Positions 51,225 through 60,216 of a DNA stretch of 64,000 nucleotides are shown here, in pieces. Both the position numbers and the translations under genes were made by a program. The DNA lies in assembly GCF_048892425.1 (NCBI RefSeq), contig NZ_JBLZHU010000008.1:1-64000 (forward strand). Direction: 5' to 3'. A model generated the notes under the pieces. That model had not been told where the DNA came from. It made no database searches and saw only the letters and a list, made by a program, of their open reading frames with translations. Source of the stretch: Pacificispira sp002696645 (GTDB lineage: Bacteria > Pseudomonadota > Alphaproteobacteria > UBA8366 > Aestuariispiraceae). Positions within the stretch are counted from its first letter, which is position 1; each line of letters opens with the position of its first letter.

Positions 51225-53930
51225 ATGACAGGCCAAAAAGTTGTCGTCGTCGAAAGCCCGGCAAAGGCCAAGACCATTAATAAGTACCTCGGTGAGGACT
51301 TTTATGTCTTGGCGTCCTATGGACATGTAAGGGATCTGCCCCCCAAGGATGGATCCGTTCAGCCCGATGAAGATTTCTCGATGAAATGGGAAGTCGACGC
51401 CCGGGCCAAGAAACGCATTGATGACATCGTGAAGGCCTGTAAGGGCGCAACCTCCCTGTTCCTGGCGACTGACCCGGATCGCGAGGGGGAGGCAATTTCC
51501 TGGCATATCCAGGAGGAACTGAAACAGCGCAAGGGATTTGACGGCCTGCCGATGCGCCGTGTTGTCTTTAATGAAATCACCAAATCGGCCGTTACCACGG
51601 CGATGGCCAATCCGCGCGATCTGAATCAGGAATTGGTCGAGGCCTATCTGGCCCGCCGTGCCCTGGATTATCTGGTCGGATTCACCCTGTCGCCGGTTCT
51701 GTGGCGCAAGCTGCCGGGCGCAAAATCCGCCGGACGGGTGCAATCCGTCGCCCTGCGCCTGATTTGTGAACGCGAAGCGGAGATTGAAGCCTTCAAAGCG
51801 CGCGAATATTGGAGTGTTGAGGCCTTGATGGCAACGCCAGACGGCGTGCCCTTCACCGCCCGCCTGACCCATTTAATGGGCAAGAAGCTCGATAAATTTG
51901 ATCTGGGCAACGAAACCGCCGCCAATTCGGCCCTGACAGCCGTGAAATCCGGTGGTCATTCGGTCAGCGCGATCGAACGCAAACAGGTAAAGCGGCACCC
52001 TGCCCCGCCTTTCACGACCTCAACCCTGCAACAGGAAGCCAGCCGAAAGTTGTACTTTGGCGCGACCAAGACCATGACCCTGGCACAGCGCTTATATGAA
52101 GGGATCACCCTGGGCGGTGAGACTGTTGGTCTGATCACCTATATGCGCACCGACAGCACGGTTATGTCTGGCGAAGCCATCGGCGCGGCGCGCGGCATGA
52201 TCAGCGATGTCTATGGCAATGACTATCTGCCATCCGGCCCGCGTCAGTATCGCAGCAAGGCAAAGAATGCCCAGGAAGCCCACGAATGTATCCGCCCCAC
52301 CGATATGCGCCGCCGCCCGGAACAGGTCGCGCGCTATCTGGATAAGGATCAATTGCGGCTGTACGAGCTGATCTGGAAGCGCGCCGTTGCCAGCCAGATG
52401 GAAAGCGCGACCCTGGATCAGGTCGCCGTTGATATTGTCACCAAGGACAAATCCGCGACCCTGCGCGCCAATGGGTCCGTCGTGCGCTTTGATGGCTTCC
52501 TGACGCTGTATATTGAGAGCGAAGACGACAAGGACGAGGACGACGCCGACGGCGGTCGCCTGCCCAATATGAATGAAGGCGACGCCCTGTCCCTGACCAA
52601 GGCGGACGCCAATCAGCATTTCACCCAACCCCCACCCCGTTTTACCGAGGCCAGTCTGGTGAAGCGCATGGAAGAGTTGGGCATTGGTCGCCCCTCTACC
52701 TATGCCTCTATCCTGAAGGTTTTGCAGGACCGCGAATATGTCGTTTTAGACAAGCGTCGCTTTGTCCCGGAAGATCGGGGGAGACTGGTGACGGTTTTTC
52801 TTTCTTCCTTTTATGACAAATACTTCGACTATGATTTTACGGCGGCACTTGAAGAAAAACTGGATGATGTTTCCGGTGGTCGCATTGATTGGAAGGCCGT
52901 CTTGCGTGAGTTCTGGACCGCGTTTAACGCGACAACCCAACAGGCGATGGAACTGTCCGGACAGGAAGTGCGCGACAAGATTGACGAAGTTCTAGGCCCG
53001 CACTTTTTCCCCGCTGACGAGACTGGCAGCACGGAAGCAGCGCGCAAATGCCCGTCCTGTGGCAATGGTCGACTGGGCCTGAACTTCGGGCGCTTTGGGG
53101 CGTTTATCACCTGCTCAAACTATCCAGATTGCCGCTTCACCCGAAACCTGGACGAGGCCGCTAATCTGAATGGGGAGTCGCCCGATGCGACGGAATATCC
53201 CCGCATTCTGGGCCCGCATCCCGAAACCGGAGAAATCATCAGTGTCCGCCAGGGTCCCTATGGCTATTACGTCCAGGCAGGCGAGGCGGAGAAGGATGCG
53301 AAGGGCAAGGCAAAGACCAAGCCCCCCCGCGCGTCACTGCTGAAATCCATGAGCCCGTCAGAAATTGATCTGCCGACCGCGCTGCGCCTGTTGAGCCTGC
53401 CGCGCGCCTTGGGCGATCACCCTGAAAGCAAGCTGCTGGTCCAGGCCGGGATCGGGCGGTATGGCCCCTATCTGAAGCATGGCGATGCCTTTGTGTCCCT
53501 GCCCGCCGATGATGATGTGCTGACCATCGGCCTGAACCGTGCCGTTACCGTGTTGGCGGAAGCCGGCCCGAAAGGGAAAGGGCGTGTTTCAGTCGCCAAA
53601 GAGCTTGGCAATCATCCAAGCGACGGCAAACCAGTCTCTCTGGGCGCTGGGCGCTTTGGTCCCTATGTGAAGCATGGCAAGATTTACGCCTCCATTCCGC
53701 GCGGCACGGAGCCTGATGACGTGACCCTGGAGCAGGCACTGGAGCTGATCGCAGTCAAGGCCGCTAAGAAGGCAGCCGGAAAAGCCCCCGCCGCAAAGAA
53801 GGCCAGCGCAAAGAAAAGCACAGCGAAAAAGTCCTCCACTAAAAAATCCAGTGGCAAGAAAGCCAGCGCGAAAAAAGCGGGTGCAAAGAAATCGGGGGCG
53901 AAAAAGTCGCCAGCCCGAAAGGCGTCCTGA
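51225..53930 (+). CDS. topA: DNA topoisomerase I
   Basis: A 901-residue type IA topoisomerase that relaxes negative supercoils. The Toprim domain starts VVVESPAKAKTINKYLG (7-23) with DPDREGEA (83-90). The active-site tyrosine is Tyr306 in LITYMRTDST. One C4 zinc ribbon (CPSCGNG..CSNYPDCRF) follows, then two toprim-associated repeats (GRYGPYLKHGD, GRFGPYVKHGK). The last ~40 residues are a histone-H1-like lysine/alanine tail. The start at 51225 opens MTGQKVVVVE. rnr follows immediately. Confidence 0.95.
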   Translation: MTGQKVVVVESPAKAKTINKYLGEDFYVLASYGHVRDLPPKDGSVQPDEDFSMKWEVDARAKKRIDDIVKACKGATSLFLATDPDREGEAISWHIQEELKQRKGFDGLPMRRVVFNEITKSAVTTAMANPRDLNQELVEAYLARRALDYLVGFTLSPVLWRKLPGAKSAGRVQSVALRLICEREAEIEAFKAREYWSVEALMATPDGVPFTARLTHLMGKKLDKFDLGNETAANSALTAVKSGGHSVSAIERKQVKRHPAPPFTTSTLQQEASRKLYFGATKTMTLAQRLYEGITLGGETVGLITYMRTDSTVMSGEAIGAARGMISDVYGNDYLPSGPRQYRSKAKNAQEAHECIRPTDMRRRPEQVARYLDKDQLRLYELIWKRAVASQMESATLDQVAVDIVTKDKSATLRANGSVVRFDGFLTLYIESEDDKDEDDADGGRLPNMNEGDALSLTKADANQHFTQPPPRFTEASLVKRMEELGIGRPSTYASILKVLQDREYVVLDKRRFVPEDRGRLVTVFLSSFYDKYFDYDFTAALEEKLDDVSGGRIDWKAVLREFWTAFNATTQQAMELSGQEVRDKIDEVLGPHFFPADETGSTEAARKCPSCGNGRLGLNFGRFGAFITCSNYPDCRFTRNLDEAANLNGESPDATEYPRILGPHPETGEIISVRQGPYGYYVQAGEAEKDAKGKAKTKPPRASLLKSMSPSEIDLPTALRLLSLPRALGDHPESKLLVQAGIGRYGPYLKHGDAFVSLPADDDVLTIGLNRAVTVLAEAGPKGKGRVSVAKELGNHPSDGKPVSLGAGRFGPYVKHGKIYASIPRGTEPDDVTLEQALELIAVKAAKKAAGKAPAAKKASAKKSTAKKSSTKKSSGKKASAKKAGAKKSGAKKSPARKAS

Positions 53931-53931
53931 T

Positions 53932-56283
53932 TTGGACAACCCAGACGACATAGCACGCGAAATCAAGGGCAAGCTGCCCGACAAGGCCCAGATCAAGGCC
54001 TATATCGATAACAGTGACCGCCCCCTGGACAAGCGCGACCTTGCCCGCGTCTTTGGTCTGAAAGGCGCGCAACGTGCAGCCCTACGTGAAATCCTGAAAG
54101 AAATGGAAGATGACGGTCTGATTGAACGCGGCCCGAAGAAAAAGATCGCGCCAAAGGGCGCCCTGCCAGAGGTTCTGGTGCTAATCATTGATCGCCTGGA
54201 TGCGGATGGGGAACCCTGGGCCCGGCCTGCCACCTGGGATATCGAAGAAGATGGTGTCGCGCCCAAGATCCTGGTTTCTGGCGGTGCCCGGAACGGTCCG
54301 GCCCCCAAGATGGGCGACCGCATACTGGGCCGCCTGCGCCGTTTGAATGATAAAAGCTACGAAGCCAGCGTTATCCGCGTATTGCAGCCAGGCCCCAGTC
54401 GCTTGTTGGGCGTGCTGGAGGAATGCCGTGGTGGTGCAACCCTGGTCCCCACCGACAAGAAGCAGAAGGAAAAGACCTGGTTCATCCATCGCGATAATAT
54501 GAATGAAGCAAATCCTGGGGATCTGGTTCTGGCGGAACCTTTGCGCGGCGGACAACGCGGCAATCACGAAGCGCGGGTCTCGGAAATCATTGGGCGGTTG
54601 GACGAACCCAAAGCCTTCAGCCTTATCGCCATCCATGCCCAGGGCATACCGGTTGAATTTCCTGACGAAGCCCTGGCAGAAGCAGACGCCGCGCAACCTG
54701 TGACGCCGGAGGGGCGAACCGATCTGCGGGACATTGCGCTGGTCACGATTGATGGCGAAGATGCGCGCGACTTCGATGATGCCGTCTTTGCGGAACCAGA
54801 CCCGGACCCTGCCAATGCCGGTGGCCATAAAATCCTGGTCGCGATTGCCGATGTCGCCCATTACGTAAAACCGGAAGGACCGCTGGATCGCACGGCCAGA
54901 GAGCGCGGCAACAGCGTCTATTTCCCCGATCGCGTTGTTCCCATGCTGCCGGAGCAACTGTCTAACAATCTGTGTTCCCTGCGCCCGGATGGGGACCGTG
55001 CCTGTCTGGCGATTCGCATGAAGATCAGCGCGGACGGCACCCTTTTAGACCGCAAGATGCTGCGCGGTATCATGCGGTCCAAGGCGCGCCTGACCTATAC
55101 CCAGGTGCAGGATGCGATGGAGGGCCGCCCCCTGCCCGATATCGCACATCTGATAGAACCGGTCATCAAGCCCCTATATGCCGCTTATGACAGCCTGTTG
55201 CGGGGCCGCGCAGCCAGAGGCACGTTAGAACTGGATATCCCGGAATTGCAGGTTGTTCTGGGTGAGACCGGTAAAGTGGAGCGCATCGCGCCCCGTCGTC
55301 GTTTCGACAGCCACAAGCTGATCGAAGAATTCATGATCGCCGCGAATGTCGCCGCCGCAGAATTGCTGGAAGCGAAACGCGCGCGCGCGGTGATGTACCG
55401 CGTGCACGAACCACCCGGTCTGGACAAGCTGGAAGGGTTGCGGGAATCGCTGGGTGCGCTGGATATCAAACTGGCCGCGACACGCAGTTTGAAGCCCCAT
55501 GATTTCACCAAGATTCTAAGCAATGTTGCCGGGACAGATCGGGCGCAACTGGTGTCGGACATGGTCTTGCGATCCCAAAGCCAGGCGGTCTATGCCCCTG
55601 AGAACCAAGGGCATTTTGGTCTGGCCCTGGCGCGGTACTGTCATTTCACCTCCCCCATTCGGCGATATTCGGACCTGCTGGTCCACCGCGCCCTGATCTC
55701 CGCCTATAGCCTGGGCAAGAACGGTCTGCCTGACGAACAGGCGCAGGAATTTGAGAAATATGGAGAGTTGATCTCCAACACAGAACGCCGCGCCATTCAG
55801 GCCGAACGGGATGCCACCAATCGCTACCTGACCGCCTATATGTCAGAGCGGATCGGGGCGACTTTCTCTGGTCGTGTCACAGGTGTGAAGCGGTTTGGCC
55901 TGTTCGTGCGGCTGGATGAAACCGGTGCGGATGGCCTGGTCCCGGTCAATTCCCTGCCCTATGACCGCTATTGGCATGATGAAGTGTCCCAGCGCCTGAT
56001 TGGCCAGCACGACGGCCTGGCGTTCCAATTGGCGGAAGCTGTCACCGTGAAGCTGACCGAAGCCAACACGATCACAGGCGGTCTGGCCTTTGAAATCGTT
56101 GATGGCGGACATATCATTAAGGACCGCAAAGAACGCACGCCCGGTCACGGTCAGGGCCCCCGCGGTGGTGCCGGTCCCCATAAGGGCCGCCGCAGCCCAC
56201 CCGGAAAAGGCCGCCCCAAAGGCCTAAAGAAAAAAGGCGGCAGCAAGCGCAAGGCCAAACGTCCCGGTGGTTCCGGAAAGTAA
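53932..56283 (+). CDS. rnr: Ribonuclease R
   Basis: A ~783-residue 3'-5' exoribonuclease that degrades structured RNA. The N-terminal HTH-like segment (KRDLARVFGLKG) is followed by cold-shock domains, the RNB catalytic block DARDFDDAVFAE, SNNLCSLRPDGDRACLAIRM, HFTSPIRRYSDLLVHR, and an S1 domain GATFSGRVTGVKRFGLFVRL. It ends in a long basic tail. No ATG fits: a TTG at 53932, 1 bp after the topA stop and 9 bp after AAAGG, is preferred; GTG codons at 53851 and 53881 would read a second frame of the topA tail. Confidence 0.88.
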   Translation: MDNPDDIAREIKGKLPDKAQIKAYIDNSDRPLDKRDLARVFGLKGAQRAALREILKEMEDDGLIERGPKKKIAPKGALPEVLVLIIDRLDADGEPWARPATWDIEEDGVAPKILVSGGARNGPAPKMGDRILGRLRRLNDKSYEASVIRVLQPGPSRLLGVLEECRGGATLVPTDKKQKEKTWFIHRDNMNEANPGDLVLAEPLRGGQRGNHEARVSEIIGRLDEPKAFSLIAIHAQGIPVEFPDEALAEADAAQPVTPEGRTDLRDIALVTIDGEDARDFDDAVFAEPDPDPANAGGHKILVAIADVAHYVKPEGPLDRTARERGNSVYFPDRVVPMLPEQLSNNLCSLRPDGDRACLAIRMKISADGTLLDRKMLRGIMRSKARLTYTQVQDAMEGRPLPDIAHLIEPVIKPLYAAYDSLLRGRAARGTLELDIPELQVVLGETGKVERIAPRRRFDSHKLIEEFMIAANVAAAELLEAKRARAVMYRVHEPPGLDKLEGLRESLGALDIKLAATRSLKPHDFTKILSNVAGTDRAQLVSDMVLRSQSQAVYAPENQGHFGLALARYCHFTSPIRRYSDLLVHRALISAYSLGKNGLPDEQAQEFEKYGELISNTERRAIQAERDATNRYLTAYMSERIGATFSGRVTGVKRFGLFVRLDETGADGLVPVNSLPYDRYWHDEVSQRLIGQHDGLAFQLAEAVTVKLTEANTITGGLAFEIVDGGHIIKDRKERTPGHGQGPRGGAGPHKGRRSPPGKGRPKGLKKKGGSKRKAKRPGGSGK

Positions 56284-56354
56284 TAAAGAACCCAGTATTT
56301 TCCGCTCGCTTACGCCGCAAATCTGCATTTAGGGCATGGCGTCAGGCGCGGCGT

Positions 56355-57941
56355 ATGTTTATCCTGTCGGGTATTATGCAATTGCGCCCTCATTTCTTTA
56401 AGATGGACAACACACCCGGAATTTTACTCGCGGTGCCCATTCTGCTGGCCGCCTGTGCATCGCAACCCGATGTCGACCCCGTTCTGTCCAACCGCATGCA
56501 TGACATGTTCCGCGCGGTCTATGTCGATGTCGATACAGTGCACATCAACCCTATGGATATGCAGCATTTTACCCTGGCCGGACTGCAGGGATTGCGGGGA
56601 ATCGACCCGGATTTCAACGTGATGACAGACGAGGATGATATTGTCCTGACGCTTGATGACTCAGAAATCGCCTCGGCCCGTCTTCTTGGTCCAACTGACT
56701 CGCCACAGGAATGGGCGGATCTGGCAACATCGCTGGTATTATATGCGAAAGCATCCGGTACCGCCTTGGGAGACGCCCCTGAGGATATCTATTACGAAAA
56801 ATTCATAAATTCCGCCTTGCGAACCCTGGACAAGTTCTCCCGCTATGCGACGCCAAAGGCTGCGGCTGACCTGAAAGCGGAAAGAGAGGGCTTTGGTGGC
56901 ATCGGCGTCACGATTGACAGCCACCCCGACGGGGCCAGAATCGTTCAGGTCGACCCTGAGAAACCCGCTGCGGGCGCAGGCCTTCTGACCGGCGATCGCA
57001 TCGTGGCGATAGATGGTGTGCGTATCGCCGGAATGTCGGTGCGACAGGTAGAGCGGCTGTTGCGTGGCCCCATAGATAAGCCGGTACGCCTGACCATCGT
57101 CCGTGTTGGATTGCCAGAACCCCTTGCCGTGACCGCAGGGCGCACCCGAATCGTGCCAAACACCGTCAATCTGGAACCAAATGGTGACCACGCCATAATT
57201 CGGATTTCCAGCTTCAATGAGCGCACATCCAAGCGTTTGTCCGAAGCTGTCAGCCAGGCGCGCCAGGACATCGGGCCAAACCTGTCTGGTCTGATCATCG
57301 ATTTGCGGGGAAATCTGGGGGGGCTGTTGGATCAGGCCATCGATACCTCTGACCTGTTTCTGGATTCCGGCCTTATTTCTCGGTCGGACGGGCGACACCC
57401 TGAAAGCCACCAGCGGTTCATGGCGGAACTGGGAGACATTGCCGCCGGATTGCCCATCATCGTCCTGATCAACGGGGCTTCGGCAAGCTCCGCGGAAATC
57501 CTTGCCTCTGCCCTGCAGGACCACGGTCGCGCCGTCCTTGTTGGCATGAACAGCTTTGGCAAGGGCAGCATTCAAACAGTGCTGGATATGCCCAATGGGG
57601 GAGAGTTGTATGTCACCTGGGCCCGCTTCGTTGCGCCCAGCGGCTATGCCCTGCATCGGATGGGCGTCATGCCGACAATCTGTACCAGCGGCGCTTCAGA
57701 CGCCGTCAGCACACTAAATACTGCCCTGGACGATGGGCCGGATGGCGCTCGCAGCCTGCTAAAGCAACGGCGCACTGCCGATATCAATGACGAGGCGGCT
57801 GTAAAACACATTCTGGCCCTGTGTCCCTGGGAACCGCATGCTTCGGGAGATATTGACTTGTCGATTGCTGAATTGTTGCTGGAGTCACCCACATTGCTGC
57901 GACGCGCCCTGGAAATCGCGCGGGCACCGGATGGTGCCTGA
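56355..57941 (+). CDS. S41 family (CtpA-like) periplasmic protease, lipoprotein
   Basis: A ~520-residue C-terminal processing protease. An N-terminal lipobox LLAAC (cysteine at ~34 from the first ATG) predicts a lipoprotein. PDZ is seen at ~175-260 (GFGGIGVTIDSHPDGARIVQVDP..LLTGDRIVAIDGV). The S41 core has GLIIDLRGNLGG and the catalytic Ser/Lys in GASASSAEILASALQ and MNSFGKGSIQT. Start is uncertain: 56355, 56376 and 56403 are all in frame; 56376 gives a positively charged signal peptide. It overlaps nothing and precedes the NUDIX gene by 1 bp. Confidence 0.85.
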   Translation: MFILSGIMQLRPHFFKMDNTPGILLAVPILLAACASQPDVDPVLSNRMHDMFRAVYVDVDTVHINPMDMQHFTLAGLQGLRGIDPDFNVMTDEDDIVLTLDDSEIASARLLGPTDSPQEWADLATSLVLYAKASGTALGDAPEDIYYEKFINSALRTLDKFSRYATPKAAADLKAEREGFGGIGVTIDSHPDGARIVQVDPEKPAAGAGLLTGDRIVAIDGVRIAGMSVRQVERLLRGPIDKPVRLTIVRVGLPEPLAVTAGRTRIVPNTVNLEPNGDHAIIRISSFNERTSKRLSEAVSQARQDIGPNLSGLIIDLRGNLGGLLDQAIDTSDLFLDSGLISRSDGRHPESHQRFMAELGDIAAGLPIIVLINGASASSAEILASALQDHGRAVLVGMNSFGKGSIQTVLDMPNGGELYVTWARFVAPSGYALHRMGVMPTICTSGASDAVSTLNTALDDGPDGARSLLKQRRTADINDEAAVKHILALCPWEPHASGDIDLSIAELLLESPTLLRRALEIARAPDGA

Positions 57942-57942
57942 T

Positions 57943-58617
57943 ATGGATGCCACAGACCCTACACCCATGCCCGTCACCCCAACAGAGGCGGCCAGTCTGG
58001 TCATTCTGCGCGGCCCCGTGGATGCGCCAGATGTTCTGTTGGGACGCCGCCGGGACACCGCCCGTTTCATGCCGGGCTATTTCGTCTATCCGGGTGGGGC
58101 AGTGGATGCGCCGGATATTGCACTGGCCGACAGTGACTGGCCGGGAAGCCGCTTTCATGCAGCCGCGATTCGCGAAACCTGGGAGGAAGCGGGCGTCAGC
58201 CTGGCCAGACCCGGCACATTAGACGCCGATCTGGTCACTCTGGATCCCTGTTTTTCTGCCCTGAATGCAATGGGCCTGCGCCCTGCTGCGGAGGCGTTGC
58301 AGTATATCGCCCGGGCCATAACCCCCGCGACATCCCCTATCCGGTTCGATACCCGGTTCTTTCTGACCGGCACAGACGACATGCATGGAACCGCCACCGC
58401 CATTGGGGAATTGCCCGAAGTCGTCTGGATGCCGGTCGTTACAGCCCTTTCCAGCACGAAATTAAGCGGCGTCACAAAGTTCGTCCTGGGGGAAGCGCTG
58501 AGCCTGTGGCAGCGCGGCGAAGGCCTGATCGAGCCAAGCCGCCCGGTGCGGGTTTACACCTATGAACACGGTGCCAGACTGATCCGGCGCGAGTCCCAGT
58601 CAGACGGATTGGCCTGA
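57943..58617 (+). CDS. NUDIX hydrolase
   Basis: A 224-residue NUDIX protein. The box is FHAAAIRETWEEAGVSL, with the conserved REx2EEx helix and an upstream PGYFVYPGGAVDAPD. Such longer forms often hydrolyse CoA or nucleotide derivatives; the substrate is undetermined. The ATG at 57943 starts 1 bp after the S41 stop; an ATG four codons earlier (57931) would overlap that gene. Confidence 0.85.
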   Translation: MDATDPTPMPVTPTEAASLVILRGPVDAPDVLLGRRRDTARFMPGYFVYPGGAVDAPDIALADSDWPGSRFHAAAIRETWEEAGVSLARPGTLDADLVTLDPCFSALNAMGLRPAAEALQYIARAITPATSPIRFDTRFFLTGTDDMHGTATAIGELPEVVWMPVVTALSSTKLSGVTKFVLGEALSLWQRGEGLIEPSRPVRVYTYEHGARLIRRESQSDGLA

Positions 58618-58642
58618 GAAACGCTTTGTGGTGGATATCCGC

Positions 58643-58670
58643 TTGACATCGCGGGCCGCACGGCTATTTT
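58643..58670 (+). promoter_or_regulatory. Sigma-70 type promoter for rpmG
   Basis: TTGACA at 58643-58648 is followed by a 16 bp spacer and TATTTT at 58665-58670. Transcription should start near 58677, about 63 bp before rpmG. Confidence 0.7.
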
Positions 58671-58739
58671 CCAGCACCGTTGAAAGCGGCGCACCCGACA
58701 GGCGGGGGGCGACGCATTAAGTAGAAAAGGATTACTCCG

Positions 58740-58907
58740 ATGGCTAAACCCGCGACCATTCGCATCAAATTGGTAAGCACCGCCAATACCGGTCATTTCT
58801 ATGTGACCAAGAAAAATCCGCGGACCATGACGGAAAAGATGGAATTCACCAAATACGATCCGATCGTGCGCAAGCATGTGGCGTATAAAGAAAGCAAGAT
58901 GAAGTAA
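58740..58907 (+). CDS. rpmG: Large ribosomal subunit protein bL33
   Basis: A 55-residue ribosomal protein, MAKPATIRIKLVSTANTGHF..VTKKNPRTMTEKMEFTKYDPIVRKHVAYKESKMK. This is the C-minus form without CxxC zinc motifs, as in most alphaproteobacteria. The AGAAAAGGATT site precedes the ATG. A terminator follows. Confidence 0.97.
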   Translation: MAKPATIRIKLVSTANTGHFYVTKKNPRTMTEKMEFTKYDPIVRKHVAYKESKMK

Positions 58908-58944
58908 TCTTGCCGCTCGCCCTTTCGGGGTGTGCCAAATGTTG

Positions 58945-58970
58945 AAAAGCCGCTCTTTGAGCGGCTTTTT
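58945..58970 (+). terminator. Rho-independent terminator after rpmG
   Basis: AAAAGCCGCT (58945-58954) and AGCGGCTTTT (58960-58969) form a perfect 10 bp stem with a five-base loop, ending in a T-run. Confidence 0.9.
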
Positions 58971-59016
58971 GCGTTGCCAATTGGACCTTTGGAATTCGTG
59001 TAACTATGCCAGCCCC

Positions 59017-60198
59017 CTACGAAAGCGGCATGGCCTTACAATAAACGCCCCGTTGCGACAGGGTTGAGCAAATTTTGGTCGCCTGAGACTGACTGTCGAC
59101 CGGCCCGGCATGCAGGCGATAGAAGATCCCCTTGCTGCCCAGATCAACGCGGCGAATGATGGGACGCAGTCCTTCCAGTTGATCGCGATTCCCATTCATC
59201 AGAATCTTCCATCCCTCTTCCGCATGGGCCTGATCCTTATAGGATGCCAGATGCAACCCGAATGAGCCCGGTGTAACACCAGACCCGCTTTGGGCGACGC
59301 CCTGCTGCGCTGTCGTATCTGTCGCCATACTGGATTGCGGTGCGGTGGACGGTGCCGCCTGTATCGCAGGCTGTGTGCCTTCCCCCGGCTGGGGAATGCC
59401 CGCGATCATGCCCAGCGCCTTTGGTCCGCTGGTCGATTGGCTATCACCCTGCATTGTCGCCATCTGGTCTGGTTGCTCTGCTTCCATCACAACCTGCCCC
59501 TGGGGCGGCACAGCGGTGCCTTCCGGCATCATGGCCGATTGTCCGGTTCTGCTATAGCTCTGCAAGCGCCGAATGACCGGTGGCCCGCCCGCACTGTCGC
59601 GCGCGATCAGCGTCACGTAATTCCCGATCTCTGGCGCATATAGAAAGGTTACTTCATCGGGCGTTTCACGACCACAGCCGATGCGATAGACCGCAAAAGT
59701 TCCCGCGGGAACCATCGCGGATTCCAAGCCACCGGTGACGCATTGCCAATCATATTCCCAGGCATAGGGCGGCACATCCGTATCAACAGTGGATCGAAAT
59801 GTGATTTTTCCGCCCGGCTTCAGGGGGAACATCGACCCCTGCATATCCGTAATCAGGCGCTTACCACGGCCACGGTCCGGGCTGGACCATTCCAAGGCAG
59901 GCAGCAGGGGATTGGCGTCTGTGATCTGACTTTCTCCGCCCGATGACCGCCATGCAATGCGCCCTTCTTCGACGATTGCCGCAACCTCCCAGGTGACATC
60001 AGGATTGTCATAGGTAAATCGGTTCCCCGGCTGTAATCGGGGCAAGGCGCTGGCTGCCATCTGAACCTGCGTCAGTTGTTGCTGCGACATGCCGTTTGGG
60101 GGCGCGTCCTCCCCCAGGCCAAGACAGGCCGACAAGGTCAGGCACAGGGCAGACACACAGGCCAGGGAAGCGACGGATGATGGAATTTTATGTGGCAT
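59017..60198 (-). CDS. SPOR-domain lipoprotein
   Basis: A 393-residue exported protein. The signal CVSALCLTLSAC puts a lipobox cysteine near residue 25. The middle part (~50-215) is a beta-rich domain (RLQPGNRFTYDNPDVTWEVAAI.., SMFPLKPGG). A linker rich in Gln, Ser and Pro leads to a C-terminal SPOR domain (~312-393, FGLHLASYKDQAHAEEGWKILMN) that binds denuded glycan. It lies 18 bp after the TolC-type gene on the same strand, as part of the secretion operon or its neighbour. Confidence 0.82.
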   Translation of the reverse strand: MPHKIPSSVASLACVSALCLTLSACLGLGEDAPPNGMSQQQLTQVQMAASALPRLQPGNRFTYDNPDVTWEVAAIVEEGRIAWRSSGGESQITDANPLLPALEWSSPDRGRGKRLITDMQGSMFPLKPGGKITFRSTVDTDVPPYAWEYDWQCVTGGLESAMVPAGTFAVYRIGCGRETPDEVTFLYAPEIGNYVTLIARDSAGGPPVIRRLQSYSRTGQSAMMPEGTAVPPQGQVVMEAEQPDQMATMQGDSQSTSGPKALGMIAGIPQPGEGTQPAIQAAPSTAPQSSMATDTTAQQGVAQSGSGVTPGSFGLHLASYKDQAHAEEGWKILMNGNRDQLEGLRPIIRRVDLGSKGIFYRLHAGPVDSQSQATKICSTLSQRGVYCKAMPLS

Positions 60199-60216
60199 TG
60201 GACCTGCCCTCCCCGA

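Noticed and set aside
53851..53931. Arg-rich N-terminal extension for RNase R from GTG 53851
   Set aside because: It reads the topA tail in another frame, lacks a ribosome-binding site, and family alignment starts later; kept only as an alternative start.
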